Below, in pieces: positions 22,981 through 36,541 of a DNA stretch of 64,000 bases (its first letter is position 1; each line of letters starts with the position of its first letter). Source of the stretch: Dipylidium caninum (taxonomy: Eukaryota > Platyhelminthes > Cestoda > Cyclophyllidea > Dipylidiidae); assembly GCA_017562135.1 (NCBI GenBank), contig QEYB01001308.1, forward strand, positions 21,549 through 85,548, read 5' to 3'. The position numbers and the translations under genes are program-made. The notes under the pieces were generated by a model. That model saw only the letters and a program-made list of their open reading frames with translations, made no database searches and had not been told where the DNA came from.

Positions 22981-25900
22981 ATGAGTGGAAGAAGTGTTGC
23001 ATGTGTGCCATTTCGCCTCACAAGTCGGCGTATGCGCTCCTCAATCTGCCACTCTATCGCACATTGACGTGGTCCACTGCCAAATCGCATGGGCAAAAAT
23101 ACTCGCGATTTGCGCATCCTGCAGCCCATTCTGCATGAGATGGGTCGAAGGTAGCCTGGATGAGTGGAAGAAGTGTTGCATGTGTGCCATTTCGCCTCAC
23201 AAGTCGGCGTATGCGCTCCTCAATCTGCCACTCTATCGCACATTGACGTGGTCCACTGCCAAATCGCATGGGCAAAAATACTCGCGATTTGCGCATCCTG
23301 CAGCCCATTCTGCATGAGATGGGTCGAAGGTAGCCTGGATGAGTGGAAGAAGTGTTGCATGTGTGCCATTTCGCCTCACAAGTCGGCGTATGCGCTCCTC
23401 AATCTGCCACTCTATCGCACATTGACGTGGTCCACTGCCAAATCGCATGGGCAAAAATACTCGCGATTTGCGCATCCTGCAGCCCATTCTGCATGAGATG
23501 GGTCGAAGGTAGCCTGGATGAGTGGAAGAAGTGTTGCATGTGTGCCATTTCGCCTCACAAGTCGGCGTATGCGCTCCTCAATCTGCCACTCTATCGCACA
23601 TTGACGTGGTCCACTGCCAAATCGCATGGGCAAAAATACTCGCGATTTGCGCATCCTGCAGCCCATTCTGCATGAGATGGGTCGAAGGTAGCCTGGATGA
23701 GTGGAAGAAGTGTTGCATGTGTGCCATTTCGCCTCACAAGTCGGCGTATGCGCTCCTCAATCTGCCACTCTATCGCACATTGACGTGGTCCACTGCCAAA
23801 TCGCATGGGCAAAAATACTCGCGATTTGCGCATCCTGCAGCCCATTCTGCATGAGATGGGTCGAAGGTAGCCTGGATGAGTGGAAGAAGTGTTGCATGTG
23901 TGCCATTTCGCCTCACAAGTCGGCGTATGCGCTCCTCAATCTGCCACTCTATCGCACATTGACGTGGTCCACTGCCAAATCGCATGGGCAAAAATACTCG
24001 CGATTTGCGCATCCTGCAGCCCATTCTGCATGAGATGGGTCGAAGGTAGCCTGGATGAGTGGAAGAAGTGTTGCATGTGTGCCATTTCGCCTCACAAGTC
24101 GGCGTATGCGCTCCTCAATCTGCCACTCTATCGCACATTGACGTGGTCCACTGCCAAATCGCATGGGCAAAAATACTCGCGATTTGCGCATCCTGCAGCC
24201 CATTCTGCATGAGATGGGTCGAAGGTAGCCTGGATGAGTGGAAGAAGTGTTGCATGTGTGCCATTTCGCCTCACAAGTCGGCGTATGCGCTCCTCAATCT
24301 GCCACTCTATCGCACATTGACGTGGTCCACTGCCAAATCGCATGGGCAAAAATACTCGCGATTTGCGCATCCTGCAGCCCATTCTGCATGAGATGGGTCG
24401 AAGGTAGCCTGGATGAGTGGAAGAAGTGTTGCATGTGTGCCATTTCGCCTCACAAGTCGGCGTATGCGCTCCTCAATCTGCCACTCTATCGCACATTGAC
24501 GTGGTCCACTGCCAAATCGCATGGGCAAAAATACTCGCGATTTGCGCATCCTGCAGCCCATTCTGCATGAGATGGGTCGAAGGTAGCCTGGATGAGTGGA
24601 AGAAGTGTTGCATGTGTGCCATTTCGCCTCACAAGTCGGCGTATGCGCTCCTCAATCTGCCACTCTATCGCACATTGACGTGGTCCACTGCCAAATCGCA
24701 TGGGCAAAAATACTCGCGATTTGCGCATCCTGCAGCCCATTCTGCATGAGATGGGTCGAAGGTAGCCTGGATGAGTGGAAGAAGTGTTGCATGTGTGCCA
24801 TTTCGCCTCACAAGTCGGCGTATGCGCTCCTCAATCTGCCACTCTATCGCACATTGACGTGGTCCACTGCCAAATCGCATGGGCAAAAATACTCGCGATT
24901 TGCGCATCCTGCAGCCCATTCTGCATGAGATGGGTCGAAGGTAGCCTGGATGAGTGGAAGAAGTGTTGCATGTGTGCCATTTCGCCTCACAAGTCGGCGT
25001 ATGCGCTCCTCAATCTGCCACTCTATCGCACATTGACGTGGTCCACTGCCAAATCGCATGGGCAAAAATACTCGCGATTTGCGCATCCTGCAGCCCATTC
25101 TGCATGAGATGGGTCGAAGGTAGCCTGGATGAGTGGAAGAAGTGTTGCATGTGTGCCATTTCGCCTCACAAGTCGGCGTATGCGCTCCTCAATCTGCCAC
25201 TCTATCGCACATTGACGTGGTCCACTGCCAAATCGCATGGGCAAAAATACTCGCGATTTGCGCATCCTGCAGCCCATTCTGCATGAGATGGGTCGAAGGT
25301 AGCCTGGATGAGTGGAAGAAGTGTTGCATGTGTGCCATTTCGCCTCACAAGTCGGCGTATGCGCTCCTCAATCTGCCACTCTATCGCACATTGACGTGGT
25401 CCACTGCCAAATCGCATGGGCAAAAATACTCGCGATTTGCGCATCCTGCAGCCCATTCTGCATGAGATGGGTCGAAGGTAGCCTGAATGAGTGGAAGAAG
25501 TGTTGCATGTGTGCCATTTCGCCTCACAAGTCGGCGTATGCGCTCCTCAATCTGCCACTCTATCGCACATTGACGTGGTCCACTGCCAAATCGCATGGGC
25601 AAAAATACTCGCGATTTGCGCATCCTGCAGCCCATTCTGCATGAGATGGGTCGAAGGTAGCCTGGATGAGTGGAAGAAGTGTTGCATGTGTGCCATTTCG
25701 CCTCACAAGTCGGCGTATGCGCTCCTCAATCTGCCACTCTATCGCACATTGACGTGGTCCACTGCCAAATCGCATGGGCAAAAATACTCGCGATTTGCGC
25801 ATCCTGCAGCCCATTCTGCATGAGATGGGTCGAAGGAAGCCTGGATGAGTGGAAGAAGTGTTGCATGTGTGCCATTTCGCCTCACAAGTCGGCGTATGCG

Positions 25901-28900
25901 CTCCTCAATCTGCCACTCTATCGCACATTGACGTGGTCCACTGCCAAATCGCATGGGCAAAAATACTCGCGATTTGCGCATCCTGCAGCCCATTCTGCAT
26001 GAGATGGGTCGAAGGTAGCCTGGATGAGTGGAAGAAGTGTTGCATGTGTGCCATTTCGCCTCACAAGTCGGCGTATGCGCTCCTCAATCTGCCACTCTAT
26101 CGCACATTGACGTGGTCCACTGCCAAATCGCATGGGCAAAAATACTCGCGATTTGCGCATCCTGCAGCCCATTCTGCATGAGATGGGTCGAAGGTAGCCT
26201 GGATGAGTGGAAGAAGTGTTGCATGTGTGCCATTTCGCCTCACAAGTCGGCGTATGCGCTCCTCAATCTGCCACTCTATCGCACATTGACGTGGTCCACT
26301 GCCAAATCGCATGGGCAAAAATACTCGCGATTTGCGCATCCTGCAGCCCATTCTGCATGAGATGGGTCGAAGGTAGCCTGGATGAGTGGAAGAAGTGTTG
26401 CATGTGTGCCATTTCGCCTCACAAGTCGGCGTATGCGCTCCTCAATCTGCCACTCTATCGCACATTGACGTGGTCCACTGCCAAATCGCATGGGCAAAAA
26501 TACTCGCGATTTGCGCATCCTGCAGCCCATTCTGCATGAGATGGGTCGAAGGTAGCCTGGATGAGTGGAAGAAGTGTTGCATGTGTGCCATTTCGCCTCA
26601 CAAGTCGGCGTATGCGCTCCTCAATCTGCCACTCTATCGCACATTGACGTGGTCCACTGCCAAATCGCATGGGCAAAAATACTCGCGATTTGCGCATCCT
26701 GCAGCCCATTCTGCATGAGATGGGTCGAAGGTAGCCTGGATGAGTGGAAGAAGTGTTGCATGTGTGCCATTTCGCCTCACAAGTCGGCGTATGCGCTCCT
26801 CAATCTGCCACTCTATCGCACATTGACGTGGTCCACTGCCAAATCGCATGGGCAAAAATACTCGCGATTTGCGCATCCTGCAGCCCATTCTGCATGAGAT
26901 GGGTCGAAGGTAGCCTGGATGAGTGGAAGAAGTGTTGCATGTGTGCCATTTCGCCTCACAAGTCGGCGTATGCGCTCCTCAATCTGCCACTCTATCGCAC
27001 ATTGACGTGGTCCACTGCCAAATCGCATGGGCAAAAATACTCGCGATTTGCGCATCCTGCAGCCCATTCTGCATGAGATGGGTCGAAGGTAGCCTGGATG
27101 AGTGGAAGAAGTGTTGCATGTGTGCCATTTCGCCTCACAAGTCGGCGTATGCGCTCCTCAATCTGCCACTCTATCGCACATTGACGTGGTCCACTGCCAA
27201 ATCGCATGGGCAAAAATACTCGCGATTTGCGCATCCTGCAGCCCATTCTGCATGAGATGGGTCGAAGGTAGCCTGGATGAGTGGAAGAAGTGTTGCATGT
27301 GTGCCATTTCGCCTCACAAGTCGGCGTATGCGCTCCTCAATCTGCCACTCTATCGCACATTGACGTGGTCCACTGCCAAATCGCATGGGCAAAAATACTC
27401 GCGATTTGCGCATCCTGCAGCCCATTCTGCATGAGATGGGTCGAAGGTAGCCTGGATGAGTGGAAGAAGTGTTGCATGTGTGCCATTTCGCCTCACAAGT
27501 CGGCGTATGCGCTCCTCAATCTGCCACTCTATCGCACATTGACGTGGTCCACTGCCAAATCGCATGGGCAAAAATACTCGCGATTTGCGCATCCTGCAGC
27601 CCATTCTGCATGAGATGGGTCGAAGGTAGCCTGGATGAGTGGAAGAAGTGTTGCATGTGTGCCATTTCGCCTCACAAGTCGGCGTATGCGCTCCTCAATC
27701 TGCCACTCTATCGCACATTGACGTGGTCCACTGCCAAATCGCATGGGCAAAAATACTCGCGATTTGCGCATCCTGCAGCCCATTCTGCATGAGATGGGTC
27801 GAAGGTAGCCTGGATGAGTGGAAGAAGTGTTGCATGTGTGCCATTTCGCCTCACAAGTCGGCGTATGCGCTCCTCAATCTGCCACTCTATCGCACATTGA
27901 CGTGGTCCACTGCCAAATCGCATGGGCAAAAATACTCGCGATTTGCGCATCCTGCAGCCCATTCTGCATGAGATGGGTCGAAGGTAGCCTGGATGAGTGG
28001 AAGAAGTGTTGCATGTGTGCCATTTCGCCTCACAAGTCGGCGTATGCGCTCCTCAATCTGCCACTCTATCGCACATTGACGTGGTCCACTGCCAAATCGC
28101 ATGGGCAAAAATACTCGCGATTTGCGCATCCTGCAGCCCATTCTGCATGAGATGGGTCGAAGGAAGCCTGGATGAGTGGAAGAAGTGTTGCATGTGTGCC
28201 ATTTCGCCTCACAAGTCGGCGTATGCGCTCCTCAATCTGCCACTCTATCGCACATTGACGTGGTCCACTGCCAAATCGCATGGGCAAAAATACTCGCGAT
28301 TTGCGCATCCTGCAGCCCATTCTGCATGAGATGGGTCGAAGGTAGCCTGGATGAGTGGAAGAAGTGTTGCATGTGTGCCATTTCGCCTCACAAGTCGGCG
28401 TATGCGCTCCTCAATCTGCCACTCTATCGCACATTGACGTGGTCCACTGCCAAATCGCATGGGCAAAAATACTCGCGATTTGCGCATCCTGCAGCCCATT
28501 CTGCATGAGATGGGTCGAAGGTAGCCTGGATGAGTGGAAGAAGTGTTGCATGTGTGCCATTTCGCCTCACAAGTCGGCGTATGCGCTCCTCAATCTGCCA
28601 CTCTATCGCACATTGACGTGGTCCACTGCCAAATCGCATGGGCAAAAATACTCGCGATTTGCGCATCCTGCAGCCCATTCTGCATGAGATGGGTCGAAGG
28701 TAGCCTGGATGAGTGGAAGAAGTGTTGCATGTGTGCCATTTCGCCTCACAAGTCGGCGTATGCGCTCCTCAATCTGCCACTCTATCGCACATTGACGTGG
28801 TCCACTGCCAAATCGCATGGGCAAAAATACTCGCGATTTGCGCATCCTGCAGCCCATTCTGCATGAGATGGGTCGAAGGTAGCCTGGATGAGTGGAAGAA

Positions 28901-31900
28901 GTGTTGCATGTGTGCCATTTCGCCTCACAAGTCGGCGTATGCGCTCCTCAATCTGCCACTCTATCGCACATTGACGTGGTCCACTGCCAAATCGCATGGG
29001 CAAAAATACTCGCGATTTGCGCATCCTGCAGCCCATTCTGCATGAGATGGGTCGAAGGTAGCCTGGATGAGTGGAAGAAGTGTTGCATGTGTGCCATTTC
29101 GCCTCACAAGTCGGCGTATGCGCTCCTCAATCTGCCACTCTATCGCACATTGACGTGGTCCACTGCCAAATCGCATGGGCAAAAATACTCGCGATTTGCG
29201 CATCCTGCAGCCCATTCTGCATGAGATGGGTCGAAGGTAGCCTGGATGAGTGGAAGAAGTGTTGCATGTGTGCCATTTCGCCTCACAAGTCGGCGTATGC
29301 GCTCCTCAATCTGCCACTCTATCGCACATTGACGTGGTCCACTGCCAAATCGCATGGGCAAAAATACTCGCGATTTGCGCATCCTGCAGCCCATTCTGCA
29401 TGAGATGGGTCGAAGGTAGCCTGGATGAGTGGAAGAAGTGTTGCATGTGTGCCATTTCGCCTCACAAGTCGGCGTATGCGCTCCTCAATCTGCCACTCTA
29501 TCGCACATTGACGTGGTCCACTGCCAAATCGCATGGGCAAAAATACTCGCGATTTGCGCATCCTGCAGCCCATTCTGCATGAGATGGGTCGAAGGAAGCC
29601 TGGATGAGTGGAAGAAGTGTTGCATGTGTGCCATTTCGCCTCACAAGTCGGCGTATGCGCTCCTCAATCTGCCACTCTATCGCACATTGACGTGGTCCAC
29701 TGCCAAATCGCATGGGCAAAAATACTCGCGATTTGCGCATCCTGCAGCCCATTCTGCATGAGATGGGTCGAAGGTAGCCTGGATGAGTGGAAGAAGTGTT
29801 GCATGTGTGCCATTTCGCCTCACAAGTCGGCGTATGCGCTCCTCAATCTGCCACTCTATCGCACATTGACGTGGTCCACTGCCAAATCGCATGGGCAAAA
29901 ATACTCGCGATTTGCGCATCCTGCAGCCCATTCTGCATGAGATGGGTCGAAGGTAGCCTGGATGAGTGGAAGAAGTGTTGCATGTGTGCCATTTCGCCTC
30001 ACAAGTCGGCGTATGCGCTCCTCAATCTGCCACTCTATCGCACATTGACGTGGTCCACTGCCAAATCGCATGGGCAAAAATACTCGCGATTTGCGCATCC
30101 TGCAGCCCATTCTGCATGAGATGGGTCGAAGGTAGCCTGGATGAGTGGAAGAAGTGTTGCATGTGTGCCATTTCGCCTCACAAGTCGGCGTATGCGCTCC
30201 TCAATCTGCCACTCTATCGCACATTGACGTGGTCCACTGCCAAATCGCATGGGCAAAAATACTCGCGATTTGCGCATCCTGCAGCCCATTCTGCATGAGA
30301 TGGGTCGAAGGTAGCCTGGATGAGTGGAAGAAGTGTTGCATGTGTGCCATTTCGCCTCACAAGTCGGCGTATGCGCTCCTCAATCTGCCACTCTATCGCA
30401 CATTGACGTGGTCCACTGCCAAATCGCATGGGCAAAAATACTCGCGATTTGCGCATCCTGCAGCCCATTCTGCATGAGATGGGTCGAAGGTAGCCTGGAT
30501 GAGTGGAAGAAGTGTTGCATGTGTGCCATTTCGCCTCACAAGTCGGCGTATGCGCTCCTCAATCTGCCACTCTATCGCACATTGACGTGGTCCACTGCCA
30601 AATCGCATGGGCAAAAATACTCGCGATTTGCGCATCCTGCAGCCCATTCTGCATGAGATGGGTCGAAGGTAGCCTGGATGAGTGGAAGAAGTGTTGCATG
30701 TGTGCCATTTCGCCTCACAAGTCGGCGTATGCGCTCCTCAATCTGCCACTCTATCGCACATTGACGTGGTCCACTGCCAAATCGCATGGGCAAAAATACT
30801 CGCGATTTGCGCATCCTGCAGCCCATTCTGCATGAGATGGGTCGAAGGTAGCCTGGATGAGTGGAAGAAGTGTTGCATGTGTGCCATTTCGCCTCACAAG
30901 TCGGCGTATGCGCTCCTCAATCTGCCACTCTATCGCACATTGACGTGGTCCACTGCCAAATCGCATGGGCAAAAATACTCGCGATTTGCGCATCCTGCAG
31001 CCCATTCTGCATGAGATGGGTCGAAGGTAGCCTGGATGAGTGGAAGAAGTGTTGCATGTGTGCCATTTCGCCTCACAAGTCGGCGTATGCGCTCCTCAAT
31101 CTGCCACTCTATCGCACATTGACGTGGTCCACTGCCAAATCGCATGGGCAAAAATACTCGCGATTTGCGCATCCTGCAGCCCATTCTGCATGAGATGGGT
31201 CGAAGGTAGCCTGGATGAGTGGAAGAAGTGTTGCATGTGTGCCATTTCGCCTCACAAGTCGGCGTATGCGCTCCTCAATCTGCCACTCTATCGCACATTG
31301 ACGTGGTCCACTGCCAAATCGCATGGGCAAAAATACTCGCGATTTGCGCATCCTGCAGCCCATTCTGCATGAGATGGGTCGAAGGAAGCCTGGATGAGTG
31401 GAAGAAGTGTTGCATGTGTGCCATTTCGCCTCACAAGTCGGCGTATGCGCTCCTCAATCTGCCACTCTATCGCACATTGACGTGGTCCACTGCCAAATCG
31501 CATGGGCAAAAATACTCGCGATTTGCGCATCCTGCAGCCCATTCTGCATGAGATGGGTCGAAGGTAGCCTGGATGAGTGGAAGAAGTGTTGCATGTGTGC
31601 CATTTCGCCTCACAAGTCGGCGTATGCGCTCCTCAATCTGCCACTCTATCGCACATTGACGTGGTCCACTGCCAAATCGCATGGGCAAAAATACTCGCGA
31701 TTTGCGCATCCTGCAGCCCATTCTGCATGAGATGGGTCGAAGGTAGCCTGGATGAGTGGAAGAAGTGTTGCATGTGTGCCATTTCGCCTCACAAGTCGGC
31801 GTATGCGCTCCTCAATCTGCCACTCTATCGCACATTGACGTGGTCCACTGCCAAATCGCATGGGCAAAAATACTCGCGATTTGCGCATCCTGCAGCCCAT

Positions 31901-34900
31901 TCTGCATGAGATGGGTCGAAGGTAGCCTGGATGAGTGGAAGAAGTGTTGCATGTGTGCCATTTCGCCTCACAAGTCGGCGTATGCGCTCCTCAATCTGCC
32001 ACTCTATCGCACATTGACGTGGTCCACTGCCAAATCGCATGGGCAAAAATACTCGCGATTTGCGCATCCTGCAGCCCATTCTGCATGAGATGGGTCGAAG
32101 GTAGCCTGGATGAGTGGAAGAAGTGTTGCATGTGTGCCATTTCGCCTCACAAGTCGGCGTATGCGCTCCTCAATCTGCCACTCTATCGCACATTGACGTG
32201 GTCCACTGCCAAATCGCATGGGCAAAAATACTCGCGATTTGCGCATCCTGCAGCCCATTCTGCATGAGATGGGTCGAAGGTAGCCTGGATGAGTGGAAGA
32301 AGTGTTGCATGTGTGCCATTTCGCCTCACAAGTCGGCGTATGCGCTCCTCAATCTGCCACTCTATCGCACATTGACGTGGTCCACTGCCAAATCGCATGG
32401 GCAAAAATACTCGCGATTTGCGCATCCTGCAGCCCATTCTGCATGAGATGGGTCGAAGGTAGCCTGGATGAGTGGAAGAAGTGTTGCATGTGTGCCATTT
32501 CGCCTCACAAGTCGGCGTATGCGCTCCTCAATCTGCCACTCTATCGCACATTGACGTGGTCCACTGCCAAATCGCATGGGCAAAAATACTCGCGATTTGC
32601 GCATCCTGCAGCCCATTCTGCATGAGATGGGTCGAAGGAAGCCTGGATGAGTGGAAGAAGTGTTGCATGTGTGCCATTTCGCCTCACAAGTCGGCGTATG
32701 CGCTCCTCAATCTGCCACTCTATCGCACATTGACGTGGTCCACTGCCAAATCGCATGGGCAAAAATACTCGCGATTTGCGCATCCTGCAGCCCATTCTGC
32801 ATGAGATGGGTCGAAGGAAGCCTGGATGAGTGGAAGAAGTGTTGCATGTGTGCCATTTCGCCTCACAAGTCGGCGTATGCGCTCCTCAATCTGCCACTCT
32901 ATCGCACATTGACGTGGTCCACTGCCAAATCGCATGGGCAAAAATACTCGCGATTTGCGCATCCTGCAGCCCATTCTGCATGAGATGGGTCGAAGGTAGC
33001 CTGGATGAGTGGAAGAAGTGTTGCATGTGTGCCATTTCGCCTCACAAGTCGGCGTATGCGCTCCTCAATCTGCCACTCTATCGCACATTGACGTGGTCCA
33101 CTGCCAAATCGCATGGGCAAAAATACTCGCGATTTGCGCATCCTGCAGCCCATTCTGCATGAGATGGGTCGAAGGTAGCCTGGATGAGTGGAAGAAGTGT
33201 TGCATGTGTGCCATTTCGCCTCACAAGTCGGCGTATGCGCTCCTCAATCTGCCACTCTATCGCACATTGACGTGGTCCACTGCCAAATCGCATGGGCAAA
33301 AATACTCGCGATTTGCGCATCCTGCAGCCCATTCTGCATGAGATGGGTCGAAGGTAGCCTGGATGAGTGGAAGAAGTGTTGCATGTGTGCCATTTCGCCT
33401 CACAAGTCGGCGTATGCGCTCCTCAATCTGCCACTCTATCGCACATTGACGTGGTCCACTGCCAAATCGCATGGGCAAAAATACTCGCGATTTGCGCATC
33501 CTGCAGCCCATTCTGCATGAGATGGGTCGAAGGAAGCCTGGATGAGTGGAAGAAGTGTTGCATGTGTGCCATTTCGCCTCACAAGTCGGCGTATGCGCTC
33601 CTCAATCTGCCACTCTATCGCACATTGACGTGGTCCACTGCCAAATCGCATGGGCAAAAATACTCGCGATTTGCGCATCCTGCAGCCCATTCTGCATGAG
33701 ATGGGTCGAAGGTAGCCTGGATGAGTGGAAGAAGTGTTGCATGTGTGCCATTTCGCCTCACAAGTCGGCGTATGCGCTCCTCAATCTGCCACTCTATCGC
33801 ACATTGACGTGGTCCACTGCCAAATCGCATGGGCAAAAATACTCGCGATTTGCGCATCCTGCAGCCCATTCTGCATGAGATGGGTCGAAGGTAGCCTGGA
33901 TGAGTGGAAGAAGTGTTGCATGTGTGCCATTTCGCCTCACAAGTCGGCGTATGCGCTCCTCAATCTGCCACTCTATCGCACATTGACGTGGTCCACTGCC
34001 AAATCGCATGGGCAAAAATACTCGCGATTTGCGCATCCTGCAGCCCATTCTGCATGAGATGGGTCGAAGGTAGCCTGGATGAGTGGAAGAAGTGTTGCAT
34101 GTGTGCCATTTCGCCTCACAAGTCGGCGTATGCGCTCCTCAATCTGCCACTCTATCGCACATTGACGTGGTCCACTGCCAAATCGCATGGGCAAAAATAC
34201 TCGCGATTTGCGCATCCTGCAGCCCATTCTGCATGAGATGGGTCGAAGGTAGCCTGGATGAGTGGAAGAAGTGTTGCATGTGTGCCATTTCGCCTCACAA
34301 GTCGGCGTATGCGCTCCTCAATCTGCCACTCTATCGCACATTGACGTGGTCCACTGCCAAATCGCATGGGCAAAAATACTCGCGATTTGCGCATCCTGCA
34401 GCCCATTCTGCATGAGATGGGTCGAAGGAAGCCTGGATGAGTGGAAGAAGTGTTGCATGTGTGCCATTTCGCCTCACAAGTCGGCGTATGCGCTCCTCAA
34501 TCTGCCACTCTATCGCACATTGACGTGGTCCACTGCCAAATCGCATGGGCAAAAATACTCGCGATTTGCGCATCCTGCAGCCCATTCTGCATGAGATGGG
34601 TCGAAGGTAGCCTGGATGAGTGGAAGAAGTGTTGCATGTGTGCCATTTCGCCTCACAAGTCGGCGTATGCGCTCCTCAATCTGCCACTCTATCGCACATT
34701 GACGTGGTCCACTGCCAAATCGCATGGGCAAAAATACTCGCGATTTGCGCATCCTGCAGCCCATTCTGCATGAGATGGGTCGAAGGTAGCCTGGATGAGT
34801 GGAAGAAGTGTTGCATGTGTGCCATTTCGCCTCACAAGTCGGCGTATGCGCTCCTCAATCTGCCACTCTATCGCACATTGACGTGGTCCACTGCCAAATC

Positions 34901-36500
34901 GCATGGGCAAAAATACTCGCGATTTGCGCATCCTGCAGCCCATTCTGCATGAGATGGGTCGAAGGTAGCCTGGATGAGTGGAAGAAGTGTTGCATGTGTG
35001 CCATTTCGCCTCACAAGTCGGCGTATGCGCTCCTCAATCTGCCACTCTATCGCACATTGACGTGGTCCACTGCCAAATCGCATGGGCAAAAATACTCGCG
35101 ATTTGCGCATCCTGCAGCCCATTCTGCATGAGATGGGTCGAAGGAAGCCTGGATGAGTGGAAGAAGTGTTGCATGTGTGCCATTTCGCCTCACAAGTCGG
35201 CGTATGCGCTCCTCAATCTGCCACTCTATCGCACATTGACGTGGTCCACTGCCAAATCGCATGGGCAAAAATACTCGCGATTTGCGCATCCTGCAGCCCA
35301 TTCTGCATGAGATGGGTCGAAGGAAGCCTGGATGAGTGGAAGAAGTGTTGCATGTGTGCCATTTCGCCTCACAAGTCGGCGTATGCGCTCCTCAATCTGC
35401 CACTCTATCGCACATTGACGTGGTCCACTGCCAAATCGCATGGGCAAAAATACTCGCGATTTGCGCATCCTGCAGCCCATTCTGCATGAGATGGGTCGAA
35501 GGTAGCCTGGATGAGTGGAAGAAGTGTTGCATGTGTGCCATTTCGCCTCACAAGTCGGCGTATGCGCTCCTCAATCTGCCACTCTATCGCACATTGACGT
35601 GGTCCACTGCCAAATCGCATGGGCAAAAATACTCGCGATTTGCGCATCCTGCAGCCCATTCTGCATGAGATGGGTCGAAGGTAGCCTGGATGAGTGGAAG
35701 AAGTGTTGCATGTGTGCCATTTCGCCTCACAAGTCGGCGTATGCGCTCCTCAATCTGCCACTCTATCGCACATTGACGTGGTCCACTGCCAAATCGCATG
35801 GGCAAAAATACTCGCGATTTGCGCATCCTGCAGCCCATTCTGCATGAGATGGGTCGAAGGTAGCCTGGATGAGTGGAAGAAGTGTTGCATGTGTGCCATT
35901 TCGCCTCACAAGTCGGCGTATGCGCTCCTCAATCTGCCACTCTATCGCACATTGACGTGGTCCACTGCCAAATCGCATGGGCAAAAATACTCGCGATTTG
36001 CGCATCCTGCAGCCCATTCTGCATGAGATGGGTCGAAGGAAGCCTGGATGAGTGGAAGAAGTGTTGCATGTGTGCCATTTCGCCTCACAAGTCGGCGTAT
36101 GCGCTCCTCAATCTGCCACTCTATCGCACATTGACGTGGTCCACTGCCAAATCGCATGGGCAAAAATACTCGCGATTTGCGCATCCTGCAGCCCATTCTG
36201 CATGAGATGGGTCGAAGGTAGCCTGGATGAGTGGAAGAAGTGTTGCATGTGTGCCATTTCGCCTCACAAGTCGGCGTATGCGCTCCTCAATCTGCCACTC
36301 TATCGCACATTGACGTGGTCCACTGCCAAATCGCATGGGCAAAAATACTCGCGATTTGCGCATCCTGCAGCCCATTCTGCATGAGATGGGTCGAAGGTAG
36401 CCTGGATGAGTGGAAGAAGTGTTGCATGTGTGCCATTTCGCCTCACAAGTCGGCGTATGCGCTCCTCAATCTGCCACTCTATCGCACATTGACGTGGTCC
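22981..36500 (+). repeat. Satellite subtype B block
   Basis: About 75 units of nearly identical B-type sequence. The main internal variant is one base, CGAAGGAAGCC in place of CGAAGGTAGCC, in 11 units. One early unit and the one near 25,480 read CCTGAATGAG instead of CCTGGATGAG. The spacing of the variant units near the end of the block suggests copying of a block of about 14 units. Confidence 0.92.
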
Positions 36501-36508
36501 ACTGAATC

Positions 36509-36541
36509 GCATGGGCAAAAATACGCGATTTTTGCCCATGC
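36509..36541. repeat. Perfect hairpin at the strand switch of the array
   Basis: GCATGGGCAAAAAT, then ACGCG, then ATTTTTGCCCATGC: 14-bp arms that are exact reverse complements around a 5-base centre. Both arms come from the same part of the satellite unit (CATGGGCAAAAATACTCGCG), read once on each strand. Just before it the plus-strand unit lacks three bases (CCACTG joins AATCGC directly). Just after it is a short non-unit stretch (CGTCAAATGAGTTTGCATA) before inverted units begin. This is the physical junction of the inverted array. Confidence 0.92.

Larger units (their letters stand above)
19373..36524 (+). repeat. 179-bp tandem satellite, left arm (about 96 units)
   Basis: The unit repeats with an exact spacing of 179 bp from 19,373 almost to the strand switch at about 36,525. 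Successive copies differ by few or no bases over long runs. Landmarks in each unit, in order, are ATGAGTGGAAG, GCCATTTCGCCTCAC, GTCGGCGTATGCG, CAATCTGCCACTC, a GACGT-containing centre, CAAATCGCATGGG, ACTCGCGATTTGCGC and TTCTGCATGAGATGGGTCG. The unit is not a multiple of three and does not encode a continuing protein. The 110- and 84-codon frames recurring every 179 bp on the two strands are by-products. Size and homogeneity fit centromeric or pericentromeric satellite, which is inference. Confidence 0.97.
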
